64,000 nt of DNA from Poriferisodalis sp965215815. GTDB lineage: Bacteria > Actinomycetota > Acidimicrobiia > Acidimicrobiales > Poriferisodalaceae. Position 1 is the stretch's first letter, and the number at the start of each line of letters is the position of its first letter. Where the stretch lies: positions 1,302,001-1,366,000 of the forward strand of contig NZ_CBDCEO010000013.1 in assembly GCF_965215815.1 (NCBI RefSeq). The letters are read 5' to 3'. The notes under the pieces were generated by a model that did not search any database, was not told the DNA's origin, and saw only the letters and a list, made by a program, of their open reading frames with translations. Position numbers and translations under genes: made by a program. Below are positions 51,760 through 61,175 of the stretch, piece by piece.

Positions 51760-53045
51760 CCTCGGGGGTGCTCAGGGTGCGTCTGGGCGGCAGGCGTGCG
51801 GCGACGGTCGCCCCCACGGCGCACGGCCTGGTGCTCACCTATGAGGCGGACTACCTGGCCTTCGTCGAGGCGGTGCCGCTGTCGCTGTCGCTGCCGCTGC
51901 GAGCACAGCCCCATGAGGGGCGTCTGGTGACCGATTGGCTCGACGGCTTGCTGCCCGACCTGCCGACGCAGCGAGACCAGTGGCGCCGAGCCGCAGGTGC
52001 GGCTTCGTCGGACGCCTTCGACCTGCTCGCCTCGCCCATCGGCTCGGAGTGCGCCGGCGCAGTGCAGTTCGAGCGTGCCGAACCCGGCGACCCCGGCGAT
52101 CCGTCGCGACCCGAATCGGCTCTGGTTCCGGTATCCGACGCCGAGCTCGCCGACACGTTGCGCGACATGAGCACCGGCGTGCTGACCGCAGGATGGCGCG
52201 ACGACCCGCTGGCCAGCTTCAGCCTCGCGGGAACGATGCCGAAGCTGGCGCTGCGCCGCGAAGCCGGCCGCTGGCACAAGGCGCTCGGCGACGAGCCCAC
52301 CACCCACATCTTGAAGCCCTCCATCGCCGTGTACCCGGGCCAGGCCGTGGGCGAGCATCTCGCGCTCGCGACCGCCCGACGGCTGGGCATCGCCGCGACC
52401 CGCACCGAGGTCGCCGACATCGGCGGCGTCGAGACCCTTGTCGTGGAGCGCTTCGACCGCGCCCGCCCGCCCGCAGCGCCGCGCACCGCGGCCCGCATCC
52501 ATCAAGAGGACATGTGCCAGGCGCTGGGCCGCCCCGCCGCTCAGCGCTTCGAGCGCGACGGAGGCCCCTCGCCCGCCGAGATCGCAGCGCTGCTGCGCGC
52601 CTACAGCAGCAGCCCACACGACGACCTCGCCTCGTGGTTCGTGCGGCTCGTGTACTGCTGGGTCATCGTCGCCAACGACGCGCACGCCAAGAACCACGCG
52701 CTGATGCACCTGCCCGGCGCCCACTGCCGCCTCGCGCCGCTGTATGACACCGCGTCGTGGCTGCCCTACACCAGCCTGCACGCTTCAGAAGTACATCTCG
52801 CCATGTCCCTCGGCGGCCGCTTCCCAGCAGGCCACGGCGCCCGCCACGACGACTGGCGCCGCCTCGCACATGACTTCGGCCTCGACCCCGAGTGGGCTGT
52901 CGAGCAGGTGCAGCGAATCGCCTCGGACACATCGGCTCACCTGCTCGCCGAGATCGACTCCCTGCCCGCGCACTGCAGAGCCACTGGCCTCGCTTCGCAC
53001 CTGCTCACCGCCATCACCCAACGCTGCGCAGACATCAACGCCTAA
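51756..53045 (+). CDS. hipA: HipA-type serine/threonine kinase toxin
   Basis: 429 residues. Autophosphorylation/P-loop-like segment FSLAGTMPKLAL (canonical SIAGxQxK altered), ATP-binding HILKP, catalytic IVANDAHAKNHAL and metal-binding LAPLYDTAS. HipA phosphorylates translation factors such as GltX and induces dormancy. The substitutions in the activation segment leave substrate and activity open. ATG 51756 overlaps hipB. Confidence 0.88.
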   Translation: MTSGVLRVRLGGRRAATVAPTAHGLVLTYEADYLAFVEAVPLSLSLPLRAQPHEGRLVTDWLDGLLPDLPTQRDQWRRAAGAASSDAFDLLASPIGSECAGAVQFERAEPGDPGDPSRPESALVPVSDAELADTLRDMSTGVLTAGWRDDPLASFSLAGTMPKLALRREAGRWHKALGDEPTTHILKPSIAVYPGQAVGEHLALATARRLGIAATRTEVADIGGVETLVVERFDRARPPAAPRTAARIHQEDMCQALGRPAAQRFERDGGPSPAEIAALLRAYSSSPHDDLASWFVRLVYCWVIVANDAHAKNHALMHLPGAHCRLAPLYDTASWLPYTSLHASEVHLAMSLGGRFPAGHGARHDDWRRLAHDFGLDPEWAVEQVQRIASDTSAHLLAEIDSLPAHCRATGLASHLLTAITQRCADINA

Positions 53046-53140
53046 GCGATCCGACAGCCAACAGCGCCAGATCCCGCTCGGCCGAACCGCACAGCCACAG
53101 CGACCGCCAACCCACAGACATTCGGCGCAACCCGATGCGC

Positions 53141-53265
53141 AGACGCAAGGAGCCCCGGGTTCGAAACCCCGGGGCTCCTCGTTGTTGGTCTTCACCGATT
53201 GGCTGGGCAGGCCGCCGATCGGTTCAGATCAACTGTGCAGCCAACTCCTATTCGGGAGCCTTGAC
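53141..53265 (-). terminator. Conserved 3' module copy 5 with VKAPE remnant, behind alkB-like gene
   Basis: Stem AGGAGCCCCGGGG/TTCGAAA-type loop/CCCGGGGCTCCT, then the conserved block and a remnant reading VKAPE-stop (53245-53265), the C-terminal end of a surface cassette. It is joined at GACGCGTCAGGCC to the AlkB-like gene, showing that the module was taken over from a surface gene. Confidence 0.9.
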
Positions 53266-53282
53266 GCGTCAGGCCAAGCGAA

Positions 53283-53915
53283 TCAGGTCTGTGCCGGCTC
53301 GGGGCGGGCGATGGTGCGGAAGGTGATCGAGACGCGTCGCTGACGTGCGATCTTGCGCCCATTGCAGATGTCTGTGCGCCGCTTGGCGATGCCATGGCGC
53401 CACTTCCAGCGTGCGTCGCCGTGGAGCAGGACGAGGCTGCGGGGCTCCAGCCGTTGCACGTACTCGTCGCCGGTCGCGCCACAGCCGAAGTCCATGTTGA
53501 CCGCCGACCCCAGGCTCACGGTCGCGACGACCGGTCCGAAGCAGTCCCTGTCGATGTGGGGTGCAATGCCCTGGCCGGGCTCGTACTCGTTGACGATCGC
53601 CTGCTCGAAGGGGCGTTGTGCATCGAGCAGGTGCACCGCTTCTTCGGTTGCAGCTGCATGGATCTTGTGGGTGAGCTGCGTCAACCACTCCGGCAATGGC
53701 CCGATGCGGGCCGACTCGTCGAGCTTGCGGTTCGAATAGTCGTACTTGTATCCGAAGTGCAGCACGCGCCGCGAAATATCCGACAGCCACTCGGAGCTGT
53801 CGACCCGCGCAAGCAGTTCGGCTTCCTCGTGAGCTGTCAGGAACTCCGTGTGGTACTCGAGCCCCGATGGAGCGACGGCGGTGTCCTCAGCCAGCAGCGA
53901 CAGTTGCTTGCTCAT
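53283..53915 (-). CDS. AlkB-like 2OG-Fe(II) dioxygenase (intact copy)
   Basis: 210 residues. KQLSLLAEDTAVAPSGLEYH start, NEYEPGQGIAPHIDRDCFGP (HxD iron ligands), SLVLLHGDARWKWRHGIAKR (second His) and RRVSITFRTIA (2OG-binding Arg). AlkB proteins oxidatively demethylate nucleic acids or, in some branches, other substrates; this branch resembles ALKBH8/plant-type short AlkBs. The ATG at 53915 overlaps the stop of the 55-residue gene. Only complete copy of three. Confidence 0.85.
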   Translation of the reverse strand: MSKQLSLLAEDTAVAPSGLEYHTEFLTAHEEAELLARVDSSEWLSDISRRVLHFGYKYDYSNRKLDESARIGPLPEWLTQLTHKIHAAATEEAVHLLDAQRPFEQAIVNEYEPGQGIAPHIDRDCFGPVVATVSLGSAVNMDFGCGATGDEYVQRLEPRSLVLLHGDARWKWRHGIAKRRTDICNGRKIARQRRVSITFRTIARPEPAQT

Positions 53916-54079
53916 TTCCTCATGACCCAGTGCTCTGATTGAACCTGCCAGTTGGCGCTCTGGTCGTCCCACTGCACACGGCGTTCCGGAGAGCTGGCAG
54001 CGTCTCGCTGCGCCTGTGAGATCTCTCGCCATTGTTGTTGTATGACCTCCTCATAGAGGTGGTCGTAATCGACTGACAT
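53912..54079 (-). CDS. 55-residue partner gene of the AlkB-like protein
   Basis: ATG 54079: SVDYDHLYEEVIQQQWREIS, QRDAASSPERRVQWDDQSAN, WQVQSEHWVMRK. Polar and helical. Its stop overlaps the AlkB start (ATGA), so translation is coupled. A rearranged homologue is at 46556-46924, also beside an AlkB copy, which supports a genuine association. Confidence 0.6.
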   Translation of the reverse strand: MSVDYDHLYEEVIQQQWREISQAQRDAASSPERRVQWDDQSANWQVQSEHWVMRK

Positions 54080-54105
54080 TTGGATTTCCCTCACAAGGTC
54101 AGTTG

Positions 54106-54141
54106 GTGGGCAGGCCACCGATCGGTTCAGTTCAACTGTGC
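54106..54141 (-). repeat. Partial copy of the conserved 3' module
   Basis: GGTGGGCAGGCCACCGATCG followed by GTTCAGTTCAACTGTGCA, without the hairpin, between the RCC1 protein gene and the 55-residue gene. Confidence 0.7.
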
Positions 54142-54195
54142 ACTCGCCGTGTCGGCACAGACGGTGCTTCGTCGATTCGTCCTCCGAATGCGGAA

Positions 54196-56859
54196 CTAAT
54201 CCAGCCACGAGACACCAGCAGGGGCCCGACGCGGCCCCCAGCAGACAGCGGTGCCGTCCGTGCGCAGTCCGCAGACGAAGTACCGGGCCGCAGCTAGGGC
54301 CGAGAACGTCCCGGTGGGTGTCGCCCTGCGCCCATGATGGATGCGGCACAGAACCGTTCCATCGGCGCGCACCCCGCAGGCGTGGTATCCGCCCACCGCG
54401 ATGGCTGTGAACGTGCCGCTGAGCGATGTCGGTTCGAAACCCCAGCAGGTCACCGTGCCGTCAGCTCGCAGACCGCAGGTTTCGCTGAAGCCTGCCGAGA
54501 TCGCGCTGAACGTACCCTCAGGAACGTCGCGCAGCACATCGTGGCCCCCGCCCCAGCACGCAGCCGTACCGTCGTCTCGCAGACCGCACGAGTGCGACTC
54601 GCCCACGTCGACCATCTCGAAGCTCCCCTGGGGAGCGTCGGTTTGGCCGAAGGTGTTGTCGCCCCAGCACACAACCGAGCCGCCACGTCTCACAGCGCAC
54701 CAATGGTCGTGGCCAGCAAGTGCGGACAACGGGCTCGCGGGCGGCTCGATCAGTTGCCCCTCACTGGTGTGACGGCTCGAGCCCCAGCAGGCGATCATTG
54801 CGTCGGGCCGCAGTCCGCACGATTCGACGGCGGCGGCAACGACGCTCGTGAAGGCCCCGCCCGGCACATCAGTCTGGCCGAAGGCGTTGCCGCCCCAGCA
54901 CACGACGGATCCTTCGCTTCGTACTGCGCATGCATGCTCCTCGCCGGCATCGATCGCCGTGAACGGTCCTTCGGGCGGCCGCGTCAGCGAGTTGATGTCA
55001 AACCCCCAGCACACGACGGCTCCGCTGTCGCGGACTGCGCACGAGTGTCCTGGCCCGGTGGCGATCGCACTGAACGTTCCGCCCGGTGCGTCGGTCTGGC
55101 CGCGGTCGTTGAGCCCCCAGCAAGCGATAGTCCCATTCGTGCGAAGACCGCAGTAGTGGTGCAGGTTTCCGTCGATCGCGACGAAGGCTCCCCGAGGCGG
55201 GTTCGTCTCTTGTAGGGCCAGACCCCAGCAGTCGATGGACTGGTCGGTCCCGATCGCGCATGCCGAAAAGTCCGCAGTCGCGATCGCCGTGTAGGCGCCA
55301 CGAGGTGTATCGGCGATTCCGACGTGTTCGAGGAGGTCCTCCGAGCCCCAGCAGTCGATGGACTGGTCGGTCCGGATCGCGCACCCATGAGAAGTGCCTA
55401 CGGCGACGGCGGAGAATGTGCCGGTGGGTGCGTTGGTGCTCGGTTCCCTGAGACCCGAACCCCAGCAGACCAGCGTTCCGCTGTCTCGAATCGCGCATAC
55501 GCGGTGGATGCTGACGTCAATCGCGCTGAATGCGCCGTCCGGCACCGGCAAGTGCGGGTCGAAGGCAGCCCCCCAGCACACGACGGTCCCGTCGGTGTGC
55601 AGCCCACAGCTGTCCACATTGCCTGAAGAGATGGCTGTGAACTCTCCGGCAGGTACGTCGGACTGGTCGAACTGGTCGGCCCCCCAGCAGGCGACGGTGC
55701 TGTCGGTGCGCAGCCCGCACGAGAAGTTCCAACCGGCGGTGACTGCGTCGTATTTGTCGCCCTCGGATTGCTCCGTACTGGTGCCCGTCGTGGGTGGCGT
55801 GATGCCGAGGGCGTGGTAGCTGGCGCCGGCGGGACTTGCGATAGTCGTTCTTCGAGCCTGCGCTGCGTGAAGTGCAAGCTGTTCCTGAACGGTTTCGTCG
55901 CCCGAGTCGCCCGAGTCGCCCGAGTCGACGGTGCCGACGGTGTCGACGAGCACGACATGTGCAGGTTCGTGCTCGGCGAGCAATGCTGCCGTCGTGGCGC
56001 CGAGGGTGCCGTCCCGCTGGGTGTACACCACTGCGGCGCTGTCGAGCGCTGCGGCGACCGTGGCGGCGATGCCGACGTCGGCCAGATTCCAGCCGTTCGC
56101 CACCACCGCGGTGTCCGCGCCGGCCTCGAACGCATGCTGAGCGGTCAACGCCGCTGTCTCGGTGCGAGTAGCCCCTCCCAACCGCTGGGGAACTGCGTTG
56201 CCGACGGCCTGCTGGGCCTGGTCGTCGACCTCGCTGCTGAGCGCAGCAGTACCGCCCACGATCAGAATCCTCGCCGGCCGGTGTTCGCCGAGCACGTCGG
56301 CGGTGGGGTCGCCCAGCGAGTCCCTCGCCGCGTACAGCACTACATCGGCACGCCCGGAGGCCACGGCCGACGCCGCGGTGCCCACATCTGACAGCGACCA
56401 GCCGTTCGCGAGCACCACCGTGTCGACCGCACCGCTGCCCAGCACGCGCTCAGCAGCCAACGCAGCGGTGTGCACCCGGTCGGTGCCGGCGAGCCGCTCG
56501 ATCCGCACGCTGCCCACGAGACGCCGCACCGCGGTCTCGATCTCGGCGGTCAACGCAGCGGTGCCGCCGACCAGGACGACCAGGTCGGGCTGCTGGGCGG
56601 CGATGACCGCCTCGGACTCGGCACCCAAGGCGTCGGCATCCTCGGCGAACACGACCGCGTCGCCCAGTCCTGCGGCCACCAGCGACGCTGCGGTGCCGAT
56701 GTCGGACAGCGACGAGCTGTTCGCCACGACCAGCACATCCTCGGCCGCGCCGGAATGTGTATCGCCAGTCTGGGCGGACGCCGCCGTCGGCGTCAACATC
56801 CCAGCTAGCAGCAACACCACTGCGAGCAGGAGCCCCCGCGATGACCGTGACCGTTCCAT
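54196..56859 (-). CDS. Secreted CWB2-RCC1 protein
   Basis: 887 residues. Signal peptide (GLLLAVVLLLAGMLTPTAASA), three CWB2 repeats at about 35-320 (ANGWSLSDVGTAASAVASG), a DSGDSGDSGD linker, then about fourteen RCC1-like repeats at about 375-880 (HSCGLRDDGTAACWG type), ending CWGPRRAPAGVSWLD. Unlike the 35642 protein it has no zincin domain. Probably wall-attached beta-propellers. ATG 56859 is chosen for AGAAGG 9 bp upstream. Confidence 0.85.
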   Translation of the reverse strand: MERSRSSRGLLLAVVLLLAGMLTPTAASAQTGDTHSGAAEDVLVVANSSSLSDIGTAASLVAAGLGDAVVFAEDADALGAESEAVIAAQQPDLVVLVGGTAALTAEIETAVRRLVGSVRIERLAGTDRVHTAALAAERVLGSGAVDTVVLANGWSLSDVGTAASAVASGRADVVLYAARDSLGDPTADVLGEHRPARILIVGGTAALSSEVDDQAQQAVGNAVPQRLGGATRTETAALTAQHAFEAGADTAVVANGWNLADVGIAATVAAALDSAAVVYTQRDGTLGATTAALLAEHEPAHVVLVDTVGTVDSGDSGDSGDETVQEQLALHAAQARRTTIASPAGASYHALGITPPTTGTSTEQSEGDKYDAVTAGWNFSCGLRTDSTVACWGADQFDQSDVPAGEFTAISSGNVDSCGLHTDGTVVCWGAAFDPHLPVPDGAFSAIDVSIHRVCAIRDSGTLVCWGSGLREPSTNAPTGTFSAVAVGTSHGCAIRTDQSIDCWGSEDLLEHVGIADTPRGAYTAIATADFSACAIGTDQSIDCWGLALQETNPPRGAFVAIDGNLHHYCGLRTNGTIACWGLNDRGQTDAPGGTFSAIATGPGHSCAVRDSGAVVCWGFDINSLTRPPEGPFTAIDAGEEHACAVRSEGSVVCWGGNAFGQTDVPGGAFTSVVAAAVESCGLRPDAMIACWGSSRHTSEGQLIEPPASPLSALAGHDHWCAVRRGGSVVCWGDNTFGQTDAPQGSFEMVDVGESHSCGLRDDGTAACWGGGHDVLRDVPEGTFSAISAGFSETCGLRADGTVTCWGFEPTSLSGTFTAIAVGGYHACGVRADGTVLCRIHHGRRATPTGTFSALAAARYFVCGLRTDGTAVCWGPRRAPAGVSWLD

Positions 56860-56948
56860 GTGTCTACGCCTTCTTCTTGTTCGCCGACCCTGTCGTGGGC
56901 AGGGGTTCATCTTTGTGGTTCTCAGCAGGTGACGCGCTTGCCGAGACG

Positions 56949-57053
56949 ACGCGAAGAGCCCCGGGGCGCAAACCCCGGGGCTCCTCGCTGTTGGTCTTTA
57001 CCGACCCGGTGGGCAGGCCACCAATCGGCTCAGTTCAACTGTGCAACCAACTC
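56949..57053 (-). terminator. Conserved 3' module copy 6
   Basis: Stem GAGCCCCGGGG / CCCCGGGGCTC with loop CGCAAA and the conserved block directly after the stop of the large surface protein at 57054. Confidence 0.92.
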
Positions 57054-60000
57054 CTAGTTATCCGTCGGTCGCACTCCAGGTACCGCTACTGAAGTCGACT
57101 CGAAGATCCGCACCTGCGACGAAGCGTTGAGCCTCTCGTCATCGCCGATAGCCGAGTCAGCCACATCGGTGCCTGCCGCAGGCGATGGCGTGTCGAGATC
57201 GTCGATGAAGCCGGTCGCCACATCAACTACCGCGACTGCCACGACCTCGGTCCTGTCGGTGTCGGGATCGTCCTTGAAGATCTGATCCTTGCCTCCGGCA
57301 GTGGTGACGACATCGCGTGCAGTGGGCAGCTGCTTCACATCCGTCACCCACAGATTGAACCGCAACTGCTTCGTCGCCGTCGCAACGGTGGGAGAGCCCG
57401 TATCCGTATCTGTGCCGTCACCGATATTCTTGAGATCCGTGCCTACGACTGCGTCATAGGCAGTACGACCTGCTGTCAACTCGCCAGATTCCAGAATGCC
57501 GTTGTCCGGGAAGCTGCCGCCGCCGTCGCCGTTGTCGAGGTTGACCTTGGTCCGGTCGAGTGTTGCAGCGAACACATCGAAGAACAGGGCCTCCTGGTGG
57601 ATCATGTTGACGTAACCGTTGAAGTTCGTCTCGATGCCTACCGATGACTCACCGGTCACTTCACCGTCCGCGCGAGCATCCGGGGATGCGTCTTCGGAGA
57701 AGTCGTCGACGATGCGGTCGGCTTGGTGCTCGACCTGCCTGGTCAGATCAGCGATCAACATCTTGTTGTTGACGCTCCTGCCGCACGGTTCGTTGGCGGT
57801 CACCTCAGTGGTGTTGTTGAACGCCTCGAACATGCTGCTGAAGCCGCTGTGATCGTTCAGGGCGTCAACGAAATCGTCGTAGCGGATGGTGCCGTTGTTG
57901 ATCCGCGCGCTCACGACATTGTCGATGCGGTTGACCCGCACGTCGATGTCGATCTCGTTGTCCTTGTCCCAGGTGCTGGCCTTGTCCACGACGAAGCTCC
58001 AGTCGTTGCCAGCCGCGCCTGCCGCTGCGCCGTCGGACAGCGCCTTGATCCACAGTTTCGAGCCTTCGCCGGCAACCGAGTCCTTGATCTTGACTTCCAT
58101 CTGCCTGTAGTCATCGACGTCGCTCATGCGCACCGAAGTGATCTTCGGATTCTGAGGCGGAACCACTGCGGACACCGAAACCGAACGGTTGCGGTTGCCC
58201 GCAGCGTCCTCGAACACGGCATTCTTGACCGTGATCCGGTCCCGTCGCTCCAAGAGCATCTGAACGTTGTCTTCATCCTGGTCGAGCAAGAAGGTGAAGG
58301 TGGCAGAGCCGACCTGATCGGTCAGGGTGCCTGTCATGCTGCCGATCTTGTTTTCGTCGGCGGCGTCGAGCACGATGTCGATCGCGGACTCGTCGTCGTT
58401 GGCGTCGACGAACGTGAACACCCTCGCGCCATTGCTGTCGCGGGTGTTGCGCACCAAGTGATCGGGGTAGTAGTTCAGCAACATCGGGTCCGGTGAGTCG
58501 GTGACGGTCACCCGGAACCCGGGTTGGCCGACGAGCGCTTCGATGCTCACCGTGGGCCGTGTCGTGTCCGCTGCAGCTTGAACGGTCTCCGACGTCGGCA
58601 CGACTGTCCGCTCGTCGTCGGAGTCACCGAGCTTGATGCCGGACTCGACGATGGAAACGGTGTTGCCGACCTTCAGCTCCGCACCTGCGATCAATGTCAC
58701 CTGGATCACGTCCAGATTGCACTGGTCGTTGTCGCCGGCCGCATGCTGGATCGGCTTGCGAGCCGGGGTGAAGCCAACCACTTCGACGTCGAGTATGCCC
58801 AGTCGTGCGGGCACGCCGTTGATCTCGAGCATGTCGCGGATCTTGGTCTCGACATCCTTGGTGGCGATGTCATCGCTGAAGTGCAGCCAGAACGTCTGCC
58901 CCGGATCAGCGGGAGCGTCCGCATCGGGGTCGCTCGCATGCAGCGAAGCATCCGCAACAGTCGCGGAGCCGCTGATCTGGACCGTCAACTGCTCATCGGA
59001 CTGTGCTGCGGCCGTTGCTGCCTCCATCACGCTGGCGCTCACCGCAGCGGTGCCGCCGATCGCGACGATGCTCAGGTTGATCTTGTCGCCGTTGTCGTAC
59101 TCCGCCGGAGTGGCTGTGAGGTAGTCGCGCACCGACGCGGGCAGTGTGTCGCCCACGATCAGGATCGGGACCAGGTCGCCGCTGTTGGCATAGGTGCTCG
59201 CGAGCACCGGTGCCGCGGTGACCCCGTCAGGCAGCGCGTCGCGGTGCACGAGGGCCACGGTGTCGGTCGACACCGGGGCGAGATCGTCCATGCAACTGTC
59301 AGCGCTGTCATCGGTCATCAGCTCTGCGAGCGCGACCGAGGTGGCTGCCGGCGTGTCGCCGGCAATGCGGTCCACGTTGGAGACGCCAGCGTCGGCGAGA
59401 GCGGTCTCGATGTCTTCAGAGACGCTGTCGGTGCCGCCCACGATGACGATCTGCTCGATGCTCTCAGCCTCGATGAAGTCGGCTGTGGCGTCGGGAAGCC
59501 CGTCGGCTGCGGTCATCAGCACCGGCAGCTGCAGACGATGAGCGATCGGGCCCACCATGACAGCGTTGATCAGCTCGTCGGACTCGCCGCTCACCAGCAG
59601 CGCGGCGACCTCGTCGCCGCCGCACCACGAGGCCGAGGCTCCCAGCTGGGAAGCAATCGCAGCAGCAGTCGCGTACCGGTCAGCGCCCTCAATGCGCTGA
59701 ACCGAAGGCTCGTTGGCAAGGGCCTCCATGTCCTCGAGGACCGAGTCGGCGATAGCAGCGCTGCCGCCCAGGACGTAGATGCTCTCCACGCCGTAGTCCT
59801 CGATGAAGTCGGCCACGCCGGGGGTCAGGCTGTCCGCTTTGGTCAGCAGCACCGGGGCGTCCATGAAGCCCGCCAGGCCCGACACCGAAACGGCGTCGAC
59901 CAGCGAGAGGCCAGAAGCCACAAACGCGGTAGGCACCCCGCCAAGGCCGCCTCGGCCGTCGGCGAAGTTCTTCGCGAGGCGAAGCGCAGTGTCATAGCGG

Positions 60001-60185
60001 TCGCGACCGCCGAACTCACGGGCGTCACCGACGCCGTCGTCGTTCGTGTCAACGAGCGCCTCTTGAGATGTGTTTGCGGCTTGGACCGGTGATCCCGCAA
60101 CGACCGCCAGCACCGATGCCATCAGCATCGCCGCCAAGATCGCTGCGAAAGAGCGCCTGCCCCGCCGCCTCGTTCGAGTATTCAA
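57054..60185 (-). CDS. Large CWB2 surface (S-layer-like) protein
   Basis: 1043 residues. TTG at 60185 is chosen because AAGGAG lies about 10 bp upstream and it gives a proper signal peptide (RRSFAAILAAMLMASVLAVV). Three CWB2 repeats at about 45-370 (EFGGRDRYDTALRLAKNF, RIEGADRYATAAAIASQLG, DRIAGDTPAATSVALAEL), then beta-rich extracellular modules with Asp-rich, possibly calcium-binding segments (VDTNDDGVGDAREFGGRD near the start). The C-terminus ends DERLNASSQVRIFESTSVAV. A paralogue is at 62203. Confidence 0.85.
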   Translation of the reverse strand: MNTRTRRRGRRSFAAILAAMLMASVLAVVAGSPVQAANTSQEALVDTNDDGVGDAREFGGRDRYDTALRLAKNFADGRGGLGGVPTAFVASGLSLVDAVSVSGLAGFMDAPVLLTKADSLTPGVADFIEDYGVESIYVLGGSAAIADSVLEDMEALANEPSVQRIEGADRYATAAAIASQLGASASWCGGDEVAALLVSGESDELINAVMVGPIAHRLQLPVLMTAADGLPDATADFIEAESIEQIVIVGGTDSVSEDIETALADAGVSNVDRIAGDTPAATSVALAELMTDDSADSCMDDLAPVSTDTVALVHRDALPDGVTAAPVLASTYANSGDLVPILIVGDTLPASVRDYLTATPAEYDNGDKINLSIVAIGGTAAVSASVMEAATAAAQSDEQLTVQISGSATVADASLHASDPDADAPADPGQTFWLHFSDDIATKDVETKIRDMLEINGVPARLGILDVEVVGFTPARKPIQHAAGDNDQCNLDVIQVTLIAGAELKVGNTVSIVESGIKLGDSDDERTVVPTSETVQAAADTTRPTVSIEALVGQPGFRVTVTDSPDPMLLNYYPDHLVRNTRDSNGARVFTFVDANDDESAIDIVLDAADENKIGSMTGTLTDQVGSATFTFLLDQDEDNVQMLLERRDRITVKNAVFEDAAGNRNRSVSVSAVVPPQNPKITSVRMSDVDDYRQMEVKIKDSVAGEGSKLWIKALSDGAAAGAAGNDWSFVVDKASTWDKDNEIDIDVRVNRIDNVVSARINNGTIRYDDFVDALNDHSGFSSMFEAFNNTTEVTANEPCGRSVNNKMLIADLTRQVEHQADRIVDDFSEDASPDARADGEVTGESSVGIETNFNGYVNMIHQEALFFDVFAATLDRTKVNLDNGDGGGSFPDNGILESGELTAGRTAYDAVVGTDLKNIGDGTDTDTGSPTVATATKQLRFNLWVTDVKQLPTARDVVTTAGGKDQIFKDDPDTDRTEVVAVAVVDVATGFIDDLDTPSPAAGTDVADSAIGDDERLNASSQVRIFESTSVAVPGVRPTDN

Positions 60186-60413
60186 GGTTCTGTTTCTCCT
60201 TGTTCCACTCCGAGGGCGCGAAAACAGGCACTGAAACGGGTTCAGATCACATCTGCGGGATGCTGATTTGCGAAGCAGATCTGCGTTGTCGGTGGGTAAC
60301 GAACAGGGCATCTTTGGAGGTCGGCGGGGAACAGCGCGGAGCCGTGCTGCCGGACAGGACCGGCGTTGAGAGCAACACGTTGCGTTGCTTCTTGGTTGCG
60401 GTAGTCTGGTCGG
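60186..60413. promoter_or_regulatory. Divergent promoter region of surface protein and HTH-RES pair
   Basis: 228 bp. Contains a 10-bp palindrome GCAGATCTGC near 60276, CAGAT-CAC-ATCTG near 60244-60258, and GCAAC-AC-GTTGC at 60372-60383, 30 bp before the antitoxin GTG, a candidate autoregulatory operator. Confidence 0.4.
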
Positions 60414-61175
60414 GTGGCCAGCATGGACGACCTGCTCGAAGGGGGCTTGGGCGAAGCCGCGCAGATGGCTGCTGAGATGGTGCCCGACGTTGTCGCCGCT
60501 TTGGATCGCCTGGTGCCGATGCTCGGCGGCTACGCGAATCCCGCGGTGCTGCGACGGTTCCACAGCAACATCGAGTCGGCGGCCTTGGCGCTGTGCGATC
60601 TGTCATCCCGGGATCGGGCTGGGGGGCATTCGCCTGCGGTGGTGTATTCGCTGCTGAGGCCCGCGTTCGTGCAGCTGCCGTGGATTGCGCCGTCGGCTGA
60701 CGGCATCGGTGTCATCACCGTGCTCGTCGACAGGGTGCGAGGCCTCGTCGGCGGGCTGCCGCATCAGTGCGTGCGCGCTCGCAGCGGCATCGACGAGCAC
60801 TACTTGTCGTGGTTCTCCAAGGCCATGGGCGACATCGACTTCGAGCGCAAGAGCGCCACGCCGCTGCGCAGAGCGATGGACACCCTGGACCTGACCAGCA
60901 GCGCCATGGCCGAGGTCATGGGCGTCACACGCCAGGCAGTCGACAAATGGCTCCTCAGCGGGCCGCCGCCCGAGCGGCTCCCCAAGATCGGGACCGTTGT
61001 CAAGATCGCCGATGTGCTCCGGTACCGGCTGCGCGAGGGAATGCCGCCGATCGCGGCGCGACGCCCCGCCGCTGCGTACGGGGATCGCACCATGCTCGAG
61101 CTGATCGCCTCCAACGAGCATGAATGGCTGCTCGGCGACATCGAGGAGATGTTCGACTACTCCACTGTCGCATGA
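60414..61175 (+). CDS. HTH protein, probable antitoxin of RES toxin
   Basis: 253 residues. Helical N-terminal half, then a Cro/XRE-like helix-turn-helix in DLTSSAMAEVMGVTRQAVDK (near 160-180) with LPKIGTVVKIADVLRYRLRE. Longer than typical Xre antitoxins of RES toxins (about 140-160 residues). Its TGA overlaps the RES ATG. GTG 60414 or ATG 60423 as start. Confidence 0.72.
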   Translation: MASMDDLLEGGLGEAAQMAAEMVPDVVAALDRLVPMLGGYANPAVLRRFHSNIESAALALCDLSSRDRAGGHSPAVVYSLLRPAFVQLPWIAPSADGIGVITVLVDRVRGLVGGLPHQCVRARSGIDEHYLSWFSKAMGDIDFERKSATPLRRAMDTLDLTSSAMAEVMGVTRQAVDKWLLSGPPPERLPKIGTVVKIADVLRYRLREGMPPIAARRPAAAYGDRTMLELIASNEHEWLLGDIEEMFDYSTVA

